From Elysia chlorotica (taxonomy: Eukaryota; Mollusca; Gastropoda; Plakobranchidae): a stretch of 64,000 nt of DNA. The DNA lies in the NCBI GenBank assembly GCA_003991915.1, contig RQTK01000209.1:255875-319874 (forward strand), written 5' to 3'. The notes below the pieces were generated by a model. That model was not told the DNA's origin and did not search any database. It worked only from the letters and a program-made list of their open reading frames with translations. The position numbers and the translations under genes were made by a program. This document shows positions 10,554 to 24,249 of this stretch, one piece after another; position 1 is the stretch's first letter; every line of letters begins with the position of its first letter.

Positions 10554-11565
10554 TTGACTACTGCGTGGATGACCAGCAGCATTTTACATTTAATGGAAGA
10601 GGGGATGAAGATAAAGCTAAACGGCGGAGAATATAAGGAGATATGTAAGAGAATAACACTGAAGCGCAAAATAGCAAAAGAGACCTGGCCGGAAGAACAA
10701 TGTTCAGATACTGAAATTAAACATCTTGGTAAAAATCCAATTATGCGGTTGAGTTGAGTTGGTTTTAACGTCCAACATGAGCACTGTATTGGCTATATTG
10801 TGGACGGGCCCAAGACACTGACATTGTATGTGCTGCCACACACGAGACAGGGCGTGGATACCATGACGCCTGTCTCAGCCGGTCACATTATACTGACACG
10901 GACCCAACCGCCAGGGTTCGGAACCACCATGTTCAGATACTGAAATTAAACATCTTGGTAAAAATCCGAAAGTTATGCACAAAAAGGTAAAGGAGGCGTG
11001 TGGCAAAACTTCATCTGGTGTATAAAGTCAAAAGATGGAAATATGCTCGTGGAGGAAGAAGAAGTTAAGGATAGGCGGTATAGCTGAACTATGCAATAAT
11101 GAAAGAGATGAATAATTTGCAGATGGGAAAGAGCTGGGCGGCCCATAAATTGTACAGGTGAAAAACGCAATGATTGTCGATCGTGAGATAGGACAAGCCA
11201 TCGGGCCTAGCGGCATTTCGGTAGAAATGCTTAAAAGAAGTACGAGTGGATGAGTTAACACTATTATTGAACAAAATAATTTATGATACTGAAAACAGAT
11301 AAACGGACACCGTGTTAAATCTTTCAAATAAAATCAAGAAACAACAAGCAGAAGTCGTTGGCCATGTTATGCGCAGACAAGGTAATTAGAACATGTTATT
11401 ACAACTGGTAAAATGAACGGAAAGAGAGCGAAAAGAAAATCATAAAGAAAAGATTTGGGACGGGCAAGGAAGATGGATCGGTGGAACTGAAAGCACCAGA
11501 TAATTATCAAATGCAAGGACAGAGAGATGTGGAGGTACGGCGCTCTTTCATGATGACTGCAATCA
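10554..11565 (+). pseudogene. Decayed non-LTR retrotransposon (LINE) ORF fragment
   Basis: The translated pieces read like the linker and RT region of an endonuclease-reverse transcriptase LINE. They include ITLKRKIAKETWPEEQCSDT, a 'GPSGISVEMLKR' segment near 11205-11235 (compare the KA.G.DGI..E.LK motif), and AEVVGHVMRR near 11350 with a following NGKRAKR, as in the C-terminal end of such proteins. Much of RT between them is missing, and frames are broken by stops. It is split by the SINE at 10747-10928. An RTE-like clade is possible but not established. Confidence 0.6.
10747..10928 (-). mobile_element. SINE inserted into the LINE fragment, with long target duplication
   Basis: Minus-strand copy of the main SINE: 'ggttttaacgtccaacatga' on the left, 'ctgtctcagccggtcacatt' in the middle and a B-box-like 'cagggttcggaacc' on the right. 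A roughly 40-bp sequence starting 'atgttcagatactgaaatta' occurs on both sides, at 10699-10738 and 10929-10968. This marks the insertion and its target-site duplication. Confidence 0.8.
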
Positions 11566-11584
11566 TCGACACAACTCAACTCCG

Positions 11585-11665
11585 GTGCATGCTGGTGGTC
11601 CGGGGGTAGAAAATCGACTTCCGACGCAAAAGAGTTAAACCAACCCAACCAACCCAACCAACCAG
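11585..11665 (+). repeat. Internally deleted SINE
   Basis: The SINE head ('gtggtccgggggtagaaaat', 'cgacttccgacgcaaaag') is joined directly to the tail ('gttaaaccaacccaacca'). The B box and central part are missing. Confidence 0.6.
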
Positions 11666-11901
11666 CATGCTGGCATAACAGTATACTTAATATAAGCAAT
11701 ATCACAAGGTATCTATAGATTATCTTTGCATTGAGATCTGCCACCATTGGGTGATTTTGTTTTACTCTTCTTTCTGCACTGTTTACAGGATTTTAACGTA
11801 TTATAACGTGGTTGTAGTATTTTTCTTGGTTTGATTATTTTTTATTTGCTTGTTTGTTTCTGCTCTTTTGGTTATTTCTAAGCATACATGATTTCTTCAG
11901 A

Positions 11902-13525
<1,624 letters not shown>

Positions 13526-13737
13526 ATCCTGGGCGGTGCTTGTTCATCTGTTTGTTTGTTTGTTTGTTGATTTTTGTTTGATATTTTTGTTTTGTTTTTT
13601 TTACTGCTGGGATTTTAAAGAAGCGCTCGAAGCCCAGCCAGAGAGTGCTCTGGGTTGGCAAGCAGGAAGTCTGCGGTTTGAATCTATCTCCCTTCGTCCA
13701 CTCGCATAAGGACTAAAGAATCAGGGGATGACATGTT

Positions 13738-15440
13738 TTGACAATTGAAAACAAAGCATTGGAATTGCATGGCGTCATTCGACAATCAGATGCAGATCTT
13801 ATCTTTTTAACAGAAACTTGGTTGAAAACCAATGGAGACGAACCATGCATTAAAGAACTTACACCACCTGGCTTTAAGACAATCTCTGTGCCGCGCCAAT
13901 CAAGATCAGGGGGCGGCGTCGCTATAATTCACAAGGACTATTTTGATATAACGCCAGAAGACACACATTTTTATAGTTCATTTGAAAGTTGTACAATAAA
14001 GCTTAAAACTGAGGCTGATACAATCTTATGTGCCTGTCTTTATCGACCTCCATATTCTAAAAGAACAAAACGAGTGCTTCAGTTTTTCTAAACGAATTTA
14101 GTGACATAGAGTCAATCAACAATAAAGAAAAGGTATACATTCTCGGTGACTTTAATTTCCATTTCGAAAACGAGGATGATGCAAGTGTTGTTAAGTTTAA
14201 ATCTCTACTGGAAGAGTATGCCTATTGCCAAGTAATAAAAGAACCCACCCACAAAAAACTTCATACTCTGGACTTACTATTAGTAAAAGGTGGCGTTCTT
14301 AATTTTAAAAAAACTTGAAAGTCAGTGACATTTGCATTTCAGACCATTACTTAATTTCATTCGAACTAGACATTAAAAAGCCATCTCGCGTGAAAAAGTA
14401 TATCAAATCCAGAAACATAAAGAACATTAATATCGACAAATTCAAGCAGGACCTGACTGTATTATTTCAAAAGCCCACCGATGACATTGCAGACTTAAAC
14501 AGCCGCCTGTCTGCAGTCTTGGATGACCATGCGCCGTTGAGGGAGAGGTCAACTTCGTTCAGGCCCTACGCACCGTGGTTCAATGCCGATGTGAAAGCTG
14601 CGAAGCGACAAAAGCGAAAAGCCGAAAGATTGTGGCGAAAGACCGGTTTGACTGTCCACAGAGAGTTATACTTAGAAGAAAAATGAATATTTGTTAAGAT
14701 TTTGAAACGGGAAAAGAGTATGTATATAAAAAATAGTATACAAATGAGTGGCCAATGCTGTCATCTGGTGTAGAGAATTATTTCAAATTTGTAATGATTT
14801 ACTGGGAAAAGATAATAATCAAATATTTCCTTCCAATATTCCTGTGAACGAAATGCCAGAATCTTTTAATACCTACTTCCTTGAAAAGATTGATGTTGCC
14901 CAGTATTACTAGTATAATAAATAAATCTTTGACTTTTGGAAATATTCCATGTGTTTTTAAACAAGCAATTGTAAAACCAATGTTGAAGAAAAACAATTTA
15001 GATCGGAATATAATGAAAAACTACAGACCTGTATCGAATCTACCGTTTTTCTCATAGATCCTAGAAAAAGTTGTGTTAAGACAAAATAACATGAGCATTT
15101 AAAAGAACCTTTTCAGTCAGCTTACAAAAGTAAACATAGTACCGAGACAGCATTACTTAGGGTAACATCGGATCTTTTATTAGCTAGTGATGAAGGGAAA
15201 GTGTCAGTGCTTGCATTGCTCGACTTATCTGCAGCATTTGACACGATTGATCACACAATTCTTTTAAAACGCCTGTCAGCATCCTTCGGTATACGTGGTA
15301 CAGTTTTAAAATGGTTTTAAATTTGCAGGTCCTGACATTTGGAATAGTCTGCCACAGTCTGTTTTAGCGTCCGACAGTTTGCAATCTTTTAAAAGTAGAG
15401 TTAAAAGTTTCCTTTTCACATCTTTCAGTGACTCCTTGTA
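13738..15440 (+). pseudogene. CR1/L2-like LINE, degenerate and internally deleted
   Basis: Endonuclease landmarks appear in order: LIFLTETWL (about 13800), GGGVAIIHKDYF, CACLYRPPY, ILGDFNFHF (about 14145) and ISDHYLISFEL (about 14335). RT landmarks follow: FGNIPCVFKQAIVKPML, MKNYRPVSNLPFFS (about 15015) and LLDLSAAFDTIDHTILLKRL (about 15220). After GTVLKWF the sequence jumps straight to DIWNSLPQSVLASDSLQSFK, the typical C-terminal end, so the catalytic DD part of RT is missing. Several frameshifts and stops show it is dead. The clade is inferred from motif style. Confidence 0.85.
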
Positions 15441-15849
15441 GTTAATAATTATGATTATGGTATATTCTGGGCAACATTTTTACTCCACCATTTATTTACA
15501 AGTCCTTTGTCTTTTTAATCTGAGTATTTAGACATGCTACCTCCTTTATTTTACTAATTGTTTAATTATACATTTATTATTACCTACAACTGAGAAAATT
15601 AATGTATGCTGGTGCGTGTAATGTGTCATCTGCTTTCTCCGTCATCATTTATTTGATTGTAGTAACTTTATAATACGACTTAATGTTTTTGTATTATACC
15701 GCTTTTATTATATGATAAATTTATTATGATTCTGTGTATTCTGTAAATTACACCATAGTTTTAGCAAAATGTATTTTATTGATTGCTTGGTTTAAACAAA
15801 TTTCAAGCGCTTTGAGCAACAATATGGGAAAGCGGCTATAATTCACCTT

Positions 15850-15861
15850 ATTATTATTATT

Positions 15862-15943
<82 letters not shown>

Positions 15944-15945
15944 CC
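15850..15945 (+). repeat. (ATC)n microsatellite
   Basis: About 80 bp of perfect ATC triplets preceded by a few ATT triplets. It lies just after the LINE 3' end and may have grown from its tail. Confidence 0.95.
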
Positions 15946-16025
15946 TTCCAAGGCCTATGAAACGGCCATGATTTCTACGGACGCTAGAATGACTCGTGCG
16001 TGGGCGATTATTATTATTACCTATA

Positions 16026-16085
<60 letters not shown>
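15946..16085 (+). repeat. Dispersed repeat C1 with (ATT)n tail
   Basis: About 80 bp of unique sequence ('aaggcctatgaaacggccat' ... 'gactcgtgcgtgggcgatta') followed by ATT triplets. An almost identical unit and tail recur at 21890-22032. The near identity and shared microsatellite end suggest a short retroposed element or the 3' end of one. Confidence 0.85.
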
Positions 16086-16086
<1 letters not shown>

Positions 16087-16094
16087 TCATGAAA

Positions 16095-16445
16095 GGCGGA
16101 TGTTGATCTTGTTTGACCATTCTTTTCCTGAAGGCAAACTGGCATCCGATTTTCACGCAGAGCTCTATGCAATCCAGAAATCAACTATCCTACTTCTAGA
16201 TAATAGTAACGCCATCAATAACACATTGTTATCTTAAGTGATTGCCATTCAGCCCTCCAGTCTATTCAATCTGGAGCTAAAGACAACATGACAGAAATAA
16301 TCCTGCATTTAGACTCATTAGCACAGACAAAGTGCGTATCCCTGCACTGGACTCCAGCTCACTGTAGCCTGTCGGGAAATGAGTCAGCTGACAGGCTTGT
16401 AAAAGGGGGCTCTTCAAAAGTTGAACCATCGACAAAAATATAATT
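16095..16445 (+). pseudogene. RNase H domain fragment of a non-LTR retrotransposon
   Basis: FHAELYAIQKS (glutamate of the active site), then after a frameshift near 16225 VILSDCHSALQSIQSG (second acidic residue). It ends HWTPAHCSLSGNESADRL, matching the WTPGH.G..GNE.AD signature. LINEs that carry RNase H belong mainly to I/Nimb-type groups, so this is a different element from the CR1/L2-like copy to its left. Only the 3' end is present. Confidence 0.8.
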
Positions 16446-16987
16446 TCAAGAAACTAAAACACTTATTAAGAACAACATAAACCATTCATGGAAAACCAGA
16501 ACAAGCTCAATGTGTTTAAAAGACGACATAAACAGGTCCGGCAAATCCATATGAACCGACAAGTCAAGAATAAATTAGTCTTAAAAAAAAAGAAAACAAT
16601 TTTTGGCAATGTTATTTTTATATCCCCTAGATTTCAAAAAGGTTTCCCAGATGAGACTAGATGGGGATACTAGCTTGTTTGGTTACCGGACAAATAGCCA
16701 CTTCCTTCTTTCTTTGATAAATTAATGGTAAAAGGTTATCAATTCTAAAGTTGCAAATACATTGGGCGAAACATAGAACTACAGTCATGCCAAATTTCAA
16801 GAAGGTCGGTGCTGTAGTTAATCCTGTAGAGGTGAGCGAAGTTAATTGGCGAACAGTACAACCAAAGACGTCAAATAATAAGTCCTACTTTACGTGCGCT
16901 TAATTTTGGTTCACGACTGGCAGTTGTGCAATGTAGGCGATGTTTACTAATTTTAAAAAAGTACACATTGTGGAATACCATGAATTA

Positions 16988-17195
16988 AGGGTTGAGTTGG
17001 TTAACGTCAGCATATATAGGCTTAATTGTGGACTGACGGTGTTATGTGTGGACACACATGATACAGGGCGGGGATACTTAGACTCCTGTCTCAGTCGGCC
17101 ATATCATACTGACTGGTAGATTGTGGGTTTCGACCCGCGGACCTCCCAATTGATACACCAACGCTCTACCACTCAAGCCAGTTCGTCCCACTATA
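16988..17195 (-). mobile_element. SINE
   Basis: Minus-strand copy: 'gttggttaacgtcagcatat' on the left, 'gactcctgtctcagtcggcc' in the middle, and on the right 'gggtttcgacccgcggacct' with a tRNA-like end through 'ctctaccactcaagccag'. Confidence 0.7.
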
Positions 17196-17570
17196 AAGTA
17201 AGGAATGGTCTATTGACTTCCAGAAAATGGCATTGTAACAGTGGCCAATTATTTCACCTCGTTATGGAAAATAATCATTGACAAAAAAACTGGGAAACTA
17301 TCGCACTTTATGACTGTATAGACGAATAGCACTTTCAGCAGGCGTTGGTGTCCAGCATAGTTTATCAAAAGCTGGAACAAGCAGGATGAATCAGAAATAG
17401 AATTATCTATAATTATATTACAATAATGTGTGGGACTGAGTGGCTCTATACTTGAGCATACGCCTTCTTATAGAGAAGTCCCTGGATGTATCCCCGATTG
17501 AACTGACATTTTTCCAGCTGTTTGGTGGATATCACTATAATCTGACGATCTGAAAAAAATTACTTTATCC

Positions 17571-17660
17571 TGTCTTGGTCATTGTGTGGCAGCATATTAT
17601 ATTGTCAGACGTTAGTCTTGTGATATGTCCACGATATAGCTCAGTGGATGATCCCTCTAT
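17571..17660 (+). repeat. SINE fragment
   Basis: 3' portion of the main SINE: 'tgtggcagcatattatattg', 'tcagacgttagtcttgtgat', 'gtccacgatatag'. Confidence 0.55.
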
Positions 17661-17880
17661 TGATCTCTATGTTAAAACCCAATGCTGACCCACATTATTG
17701 ATCTCCTTGTGTGAAATCTCGTGCTGATCGCTATGCAGATCCCTATTTAATCTATTTGCTGATTCTCCTTATGATAATCTCTATGCTGATCATTCTCTAC
17801 ATTAAAACTTTTGTTAATATCTGCGTTGATCTCTTTGTTGATCTTTATGTGAATGTAACGTGGATTGTTGGGGTGATGCA
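17645..17880 (+). repeat. Degenerate GATC-rich tandem repeat, left part
   Basis: Irregular repeats of the pattern TTGATCTCTATG / TGCTGATCNCTATG spaced about 12-24 bp. The same pattern resumes at 19262-19665 beyond the Gypsy fragment, so it was probably one array. Confidence 0.65.
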
Positions 17881-17925
17881 CAGTCTCTGTTGTAGAGCCC
17901 AGCTATCGGTTATAAAATTATATAT

Positions 17926-18400
17926 TGTAGCGGGGCTTGAGACAATGACCCAACATCCACTGGCTCAAACACAAATAATAAAGTCAACTCCTTCTTGTAG
18001 AAATATTAAAGAATAACTTTATTAATTATAAACACGTCTAGGGTAGTGAAAATGTTACAATAAAATCTCGACAGCATTCAAATCCACAACCGCAATAACA
18101 TTTGTGATCAATTTCACAACTGCAATAGCAATCCGTAATTGTAACACGACAGCTTTCACGTCAACATCTCTAATAATGGTAACAAACGACTAGCTGACAA
18201 CTGACTTCTCATTCAAACGTACAAGCCTTTTATACCAATTTATAACCCATAAGATTCGAGTTGTTCATAAATCTCGATACTTCTAGAAAGAAGTACAAGG
18301 CACGGGATTACAAGGGACATTACTCCATTTAATTAGAAGCATAAGACTGTAAACAAACCGAAACTGAAAAACAAGTTGTTTACCAAATTGACAGATTTCT
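17926..18400 (-). repeat. Probable LTR of a Gypsy-type element
   Basis: On the minus strand this stretch has a TATA-like 'ggtataaaaggc' near 18225-18235, an AATAAA near 18015-18030 and a possible end in CCCCGCTACA at 17926. It lies just 3' of the integrase C-terminal coding fragment, where a 3' LTR belongs. No second LTR is in the window, so both edges are approximate. Confidence 0.5.
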
Positions 18401-18499
18401 CGAATGAGCTTCATAATCAGTCAGCTGGTGTCCATAACGAAGATCCTTAACCGTCTATTTCTGTCCCCAAGGACAGAGCTCGGCCATCTCGTCTGTAGA

Positions 18500-19245
18500 C
18501 TAGTCGCCGCACTCAGGATCTTTTTCAATGACTACAACACCTGCCAAGGATATGCACAGGGCACAGATCAGCGGCCATTCCTCAGCCTCGTAGAACTCAG
18601 GAGGTAATGACGGATTCTCCACCGGAACTTGGCCAATGCTGTCATCTGGAAATGCGGATGCGTTCACATCGGACATCCGCATCACGGCTGCGGTTTCACG
18701 GGCTGTAGTCTCTGAGGCTGACATTACAGGGCTGGAGGCTGGACCATGAGTGGTCACCGCCGCATTCGACTGGGTCCTCGTAATTTCTGTTGAGGGCTCG
18801 ACGGAGGGACTCGCACCCACGCTGTCTGCCTTGTCACCTCTTGCACACTGCGTCGAAGACGTGTCGGGTGAATCCACATCCACATCCTCCATCTCACTGT
18901 CGAGACGAGAGACGTAACGCTTTAGTAGATTGGCATGAAGCGTCTTCTCCTTCCGCCACATCTTGACTCTATAGTCGTTGATGCCGACGACTGCGACCAT
19001 CTTGTATGGTCCTTTCCACTGCATTAGGAGCTTGTTAGTGTTTGAAGGACAAGCACATCGTCTCCTGGCTTGAATTTCCGAGCTTTGGTACCACGATCGA
19101 AGTACCTTTTCTGCCTCCCTTGGGCCTTTTCCAGCTCCTTCTGTGCCATGTTCCAAGTCCTCTCGAGCCGCTCCCTCAGTTCAAGGACGTATTGGTAGCT
19201 GGACCTGTTTCTCTCCCACTTTCTCTTCCTCTATAGCTGTCGTCA
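18500..19245 (-). pseudogene. Gypsy/Ty3-type polyprotein fragment: integrase C-terminal region
   Basis: Minus-strand translation gives RKFKPGDDVLVL near 19070, then, after a one-base frame change, NTNKLLMQWKGPYKMVAVVG and KEKTLHANLLKRYVSRL. This is the module that ends Gypsy integrases. A long S/T/E-rich C-terminal extension follows and stops at 18500-18502. Everything upstream (gag, protease, RT, RNase H, integrase core) is missing beyond about 19245. It is a truncated, inactive copy. Confidence 0.85.
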
Positions 19246-19261
19246 AAACAAACAACCACAA

Positions 19262-19665
19262 TTTGTCACAGTGAATATCTATTCTGCTATTCTGATCTTT
19301 TGTTTAATGTTTTTGATAAGCTTTATGTTAATCCCTACATTTATTTATCTATTGAGCAATAAGTTGATCTCTATAGTGCTGGTGTTTTTGTCGATCCATA
19401 TGCTTATCTCTACATCTTAGACAAACTCTCTTCTAAAAAACAAACGTCTTCGATATGTCAATGTGTTTTGTTGTCTGTATTAATACGTTGGTCCTTATGT
19501 TGACCTCAATACTAAACTTTACACGTATTGCTGCGATAATCTTTTACCTGTCCCTTGAGTTAATAGTAGTAAGTAACTATGTTAATCCCTAGTAAAAATT
19601 ATGTTGATCACCGTGTTGATCTCTCTGCTGATCCCTCTGTTTATCTATATGTTTTCTTCTTCCAT
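19262..19665 (+). repeat. Degenerate GATC-rich tandem repeat, right part
   Basis: Continuation of the pattern at 17645-17880 (for example 'ccgtgttgatctctctgctg' near 19612). It includes an 80-bp segment at 19408-19487 that is repeated at 22252-22341. Confidence 0.6.
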
Positions 19666-21889
19666 ATTTGTGTAATATTATCATACTCCAGCCACCTTTT
19701 AGACTATGAGTTATACAATGGATTTTTAGTATCTCTGAATGTTTTCAGATGTCTGTAATATTTAGTCGTGGTTAGACTGAACAGCGAGTAATTGGTTTGG
19801 TACAAATTGTTAACCCTAAGGTCGTCTTGCAGGTGGACTCAATCGAGCATGCTAAATTTACGTGCAGTGCATGGGATCCAGGCTTCCTCTGTGTCTGGTG
19901 GTGTCCCTGACACTTTGTTATTTTCCATTAACTTTCGGATAAAGTCCTCATGACGCTGGAAATTATTATCATTATGCCTATATTATCTGACGCCGGTGAG
20001 GCTTGATTCTCACGAGCTAAAAGTCCAGCTTTATACTTACTAGAATCTGAGTTGTATAGACAGTCTGTCCCTGAGAGCCTTTGGAGTAACAGCTCAGACA
20101 GACCCATTCAGTCGAGATGTAGTGTACTAATACAACCAAGTTTGCGTGATAAACTAAGTTTTGTTCGAACTTTTACCAGTATAATACCAGCACAAACAGT
20201 ATGTAATCACCACAAATTCACCCTGCCTTGGGCAGGTGGGTAGGCTAGCTGAGTAGGGTAGAGCATTAGAATAGAGAACTAGAGATAAGAAGATAGGCTT
20301 GAAAACCTATAGATTGAAATCTAGGTTTAGCACTAAGATCTTTTTACTTCATTCCTTGAAAAATGATCAGCATCCAGCCTTTTATGTAACTATTAACTAG
20401 AAAACAAGATGTGAGCTCCAAAGCTGTCGTTTGTCTGAAAGCTGTATGAGTGAGAAAACTGTGCTGTCCGGGATGTTGATGTGATAACGTAGGTAACCTA
20501 CAGAAATGCACATAACAGAGAGTGAAGTTCGCTGCCAGACACTCGAGTAAGAACTACGAAGATCACTGTGCGATCTTTGAAGCAATAAGTAACTCATTCC
20601 CTTCGGTAGTGTAAGGCGAAGAAAGTGACTTTCTATACGTGTCAAAAATATTAATTTGATTGCACACTGTTTGGTTGGACATATAATAATAAATATTTGT
20701 TCTTTAAATTTGGAGAATCGGTAAAAAAATAAATATTTTATGAAATTTAAATTTGGCATTTTTGGTGTTGCGTACAAAACACACAAAAAGTGTTGCTTGG
20801 TGTGTCGCTAAACCAAACTGGTTCATACTAGACGCTTCAATTTTTTTTTCTGACAGTTTAGTACATGTTGCACTTGGGGAAAAATATTAGGCACACGTCT
20901 TTAATGGTGAGACTGTAAGAAGCTTCCAAAAATGACAAAAATACACATATTAGGCAAATAAATATTTATTTGTACTAAAACTCAGTTATTCAAGCAGGCA
21001 GTTAAAACATGATTTTTGGGATTACACGCTAAAAAATTCGCAGGGTTATTTCCAATACCACTAAGGCAAAACTTTTTCACCTTTAAACAATTAATGTCGG
21101 TCTATTGTTTAAAAGCGCCCTATTTATAAAAATCTGAAATATGTAAATAGAAATGCAGAGCACTGCATTTGAAAAAAAAAAATCATTAAAAACCGAGAAA
21201 TAAGGTTATGGCAACATATCAAATTGAAGCTGTTTTCTGCTCTATATACAGTGATAGAATATCAACCCTATGGGTCAATTATATCTTAAACAAAATTAAT
21301 ACTATTCATAAAAGAATTGTACCTCTGCAGGCATAGGGAAATTCTGAGCGCCTGCCTTTTTCTTGCATCGTTTATGTCTTTGAATAGCTGCAAGTATTAT
21401 AGCCTCTGTCGAAGAAAAAAAGAGATCTTCATGGAACTTCGACGATAGAGAAATTTTCTTGAAATTTAGACAAGTATAATTTGGTATCGGGTCTTACCAT
21501 TGATATAGAGCATTATTATTAATATCCTGTTCTCAAAACTTTACAGTTTATCCCAGAAACTTCGATCATCAGGCATACCAATGAACTGTGTTTCACTCGG
21601 CTATTTTATCAACATAATGTATAAATTTGTGACATCTAGTTATCCATCACTATAGGTTTATGTTATAATTGAGGTTAAATATTAAATACTGAAATAACAA
21701 AAAGGTGCAAAAGACACGTAGGTTTAGACGTCAAGTGGTTCTCGGGTAAACCTATAGTTTTATGCGATTTAATAATACAAATAGAAAGTGTGTTTTGTAA
21801 GATAATAATTATATGATATTTAGAGGCCCATAAATATTTCCATGCGTAGGGTTACATATTGTTTGAAAATGATCGAGCGTTTGTCCTAA
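19666..21889. other. AT-rich region without recognised gene
   Basis: No exon or RNA gene is convincing on either strand. A tRNA-like but non-canonical stretch lies at about 20232-20335 ('gctagctgagtagggtagag' ... 'gattgaaatctaggttt'). The 20397-20786 minus-strand open frame has no family features. Confidence 0.4.
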
Positions 21890-21972
21890 CCCTTTCAAGG
21901 CCTATGAAACGGCCATGATTTCTACGGACGCTAGAATGACTCGTGCGTGGGCGATTATTATTATTACCTATA

Positions 21973-22030
<58 letters not shown>

Positions 22031-22105
22031 GTTCTTCTTCTTCTTCTTCTTCTTATTATTATTATTATTGTTGTTGTTGTTGTTGTTGTTGTTGTTTTTG
22101 TTAAT
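21890..22105 (+). repeat. Dispersed repeat C2 with compound triplet tail
   Basis: Second copy of the unit at 15946. Here the tail runs (ATT)n then (CTT)n, (ATT)n and (GTT)n, so the microsatellite has diversified after the same unique head. Confidence 0.85.
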
Positions 22106-22251
22106 ATCTACTAATTTATGTTTCTGTACTTGAAATTGTTGTATACACGAATCTCAGAAACCAGACATCCGATTAGCACCAAATTTGGAATGGAGTTTTA
22201 TCTTTTTGCGAAGCCTTTGTGTTAGGGCTGACATCTAAGTGCATGCATGGG

Positions 22252-22341
22252 TCTACATCTTAGATTCACTCTCTTCTAAAAAAAAAAAACGTCTTCGATA
22301 TGTCAATGTGTATCTACTTGTTTGGTTGTCTGTATTGAAAT
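22252..22341 (+). repeat. Direct repeat of 19408-19487
   Basis: Both contain 'tctacatcttaga', 'ctctcttctaaaaaa' and 'cgtcttcgatatgtcaatgt', with small indels. The two copies are about 2.85 kb apart. Confidence 0.75.
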
Positions 22342-22415
22342 GTTTTTTTCATGTTTATTTATAATTTGTTCATTCTTTCTTTCATTGTTATGTTTTGTTC
22401 ACATCAAGAAAAAAT

Positions 22416-22446
<31 letters not shown>

Positions 22447-22467
22447 CACACACACACACACACACAA
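22416..22467 (+). repeat. (CT)n and (CA)n microsatellites
   Basis: Short CT run, T run and CA run in series. Confidence 0.9.
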
Positions 22468-23329
22468 CATACTTATACATGAAAAAGGAAATAATACCTC
22501 ATACTCATATATAACGATCATTTTGGAAGAAGGCAAGGCAATAAAAAAATGAATAACGTAAAGGCTGCTTTGTTTCGTAATATGTGCTTTATTATAATTA
22601 TCATAGCGTTGATAGAGTCAACGCTCTGTGGAAAAGTTAAGCTCACAAGAACACGAATTTCGTATGTTCACCTCTTTTACTATACTGTACATGAGAGCAA
22701 GGTAGGAGTCCAGATTCAATAATGCATGAGAATTAAGAAAAAATGACAATATATATAAACTCTTAATAGTAAGATGCTGATAGTGATGAGGAGGTTGGTT
22801 AGATAACAGGAAGGGTTTCCTCCCTAAAGTCTTTCTCCTCCTATCTAGCTCCCTAGAGGGTAGCCCACTCCTAAGAGCTTAAAATCACGTCATTTGAAAA
22901 AAAAAAGTTTTAGGCATGGAATATGATTTAAAAGTTACAACAACAAAACTGTTATTTTGGCACAGAAATGTCACGGCATAGTTATACGTCTGCCATCCGT
23001 AAGGTACAATCTGTGATGTCGTAGAATATATAGCGCCGTTTTCCAGGATTTCCGCATCAGCGTTTCCACCTAGAGGCCTACATAATTATACAGAACAGTT
23101 TTCCCCATCTTTTCACGTCGCATGATTTTATACCTATTCCTTGTGTGCGCACTATTTTGGGGAATTTCCAAAAATATGAAAAGGTAAAAGCTTTGATATT
23201 TAATAATTTATTATTTTTAAATGGAAGGTGCTAGCACAACGTATGTGCGGGATGAGTTTTGGGAAAAAGTTTAAACCTTCTGTAAAGCCGTAAAGTTGCT
23301 ACCTTTTAACAGCGATATCTTTGAGACTA

Positions 23330-23535
23330 TGTAAGACATTGTAGGCTTTGCGATCGTAATGACGACAGCGGATGGCGTAATCATGCCTCTTAGGCACTGG
23401 GTTTTCTGATCGCTCATTGGCTACGGAAGTCTAGAATAGAGATTCATTTTATGATTGGACGTCGGTGCAGATTGCCTTACCGATCGTCTTCGTTTTCGCT
23501 CTGAGCATCGTGATCGCATGATCTCTAATAATGGG
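23330..23535 (-). repeat. Dispersed repeat D copy 1
   Basis: Shares ordered blocks with 53980-54105, 55838-56000 (opposite strand) and 59655-59770: 'gatcgctcattggct', 'tgattggacg', then 'gatcgtcttcgttttcgctc'. The four copies are diverged and non-coding. I do not recognise the family. Confidence 0.65.
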
Positions 23536-23587
23536 GAAAGCTGTTCTTCTGTGACTCGCAGTAACGGTTCTGGTGGGAGGTTTCATG

Positions 23588-23760
23588 GGGTTTAGCGTGC
23601 AAAAGCGTCAGAGCTATATAGGCTACATTGTGGACGGGTCCCAAAACTGACGTCTGACAGTTTTAAGTGCTCCCACACACGAGACAGGGTGGGGATGCTA
23701 TGACTCCTGTCTCAGCCGGTCACATGACACTGATGGGGCAACCCTGGACTACCGCGCTAT
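23588..23760 (-). mobile_element. SINE
   Basis: Minus-strand copy with 'aggctacattgtggacgggt', 'cacgagacagggtggggatg' and 'ctgtctcagccggtcacatg'. The tRNA-like head is cut short on the right. Confidence 0.75.
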
Positions 23761-24147
23761 GTCACAAGTGTAGTAAGAGGCTAAGATATGCGGCTCACCA
23801 AAGGAGCTGTGCTGTGCTGCTACAAGTCGAGCAGAGGTCGCGACACAGAGGCGATGAAAGGTGTGTTTCTTGGCTAACATGGTACACAACACCGTATCAA
23901 TGTATACACGTAATATGATTGTTATGATGATCATTACCAATATTTATTATTATGATCATTATCAATATTATTATCATTATAATATAACACAGTCATAAAT
24001 GATGAATGAAAATATACAGTAAAAATATTTTTACATCAAGGAGACAGTCACAATATTTGAAAGAAAAAAAAGTATAAATATGAGAAAATCAAAACAATGA
24101 TACATCAGAATAATATAATTACGATATGAGACACTTTTAGTCCATTT

Positions 24148-24242
24148 TGAAAACATGTTGAATTATGATAAATCGCATTGAAAACTTGTTGAATTACGAT
24201 AAATCGCATTGAAAACATGTTGAATTATGATAAATCGCATTG
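24148..24242 (+). repeat. 31-bp tandem repeat, three copies
   Basis: Three head-to-tail copies of a unit that starts 'tgaaaacatgttgaattatg' and ends 'ataaatcgcat', with two or three substitutions in the middle copy. Confidence 0.9.
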
Positions 24243-24249
24243 AAAACAA

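Noticed and set aside
15748-15951. Poly-Asp, poly-Leu, poly-His, poly-Ser and poly-Met open frames over triplet repeats
   Set aside because: They arise from (ATC)n, (ATT)n, (GAT)n, (AGT)n and (CTT)n arrays and have no splice or conservation support.
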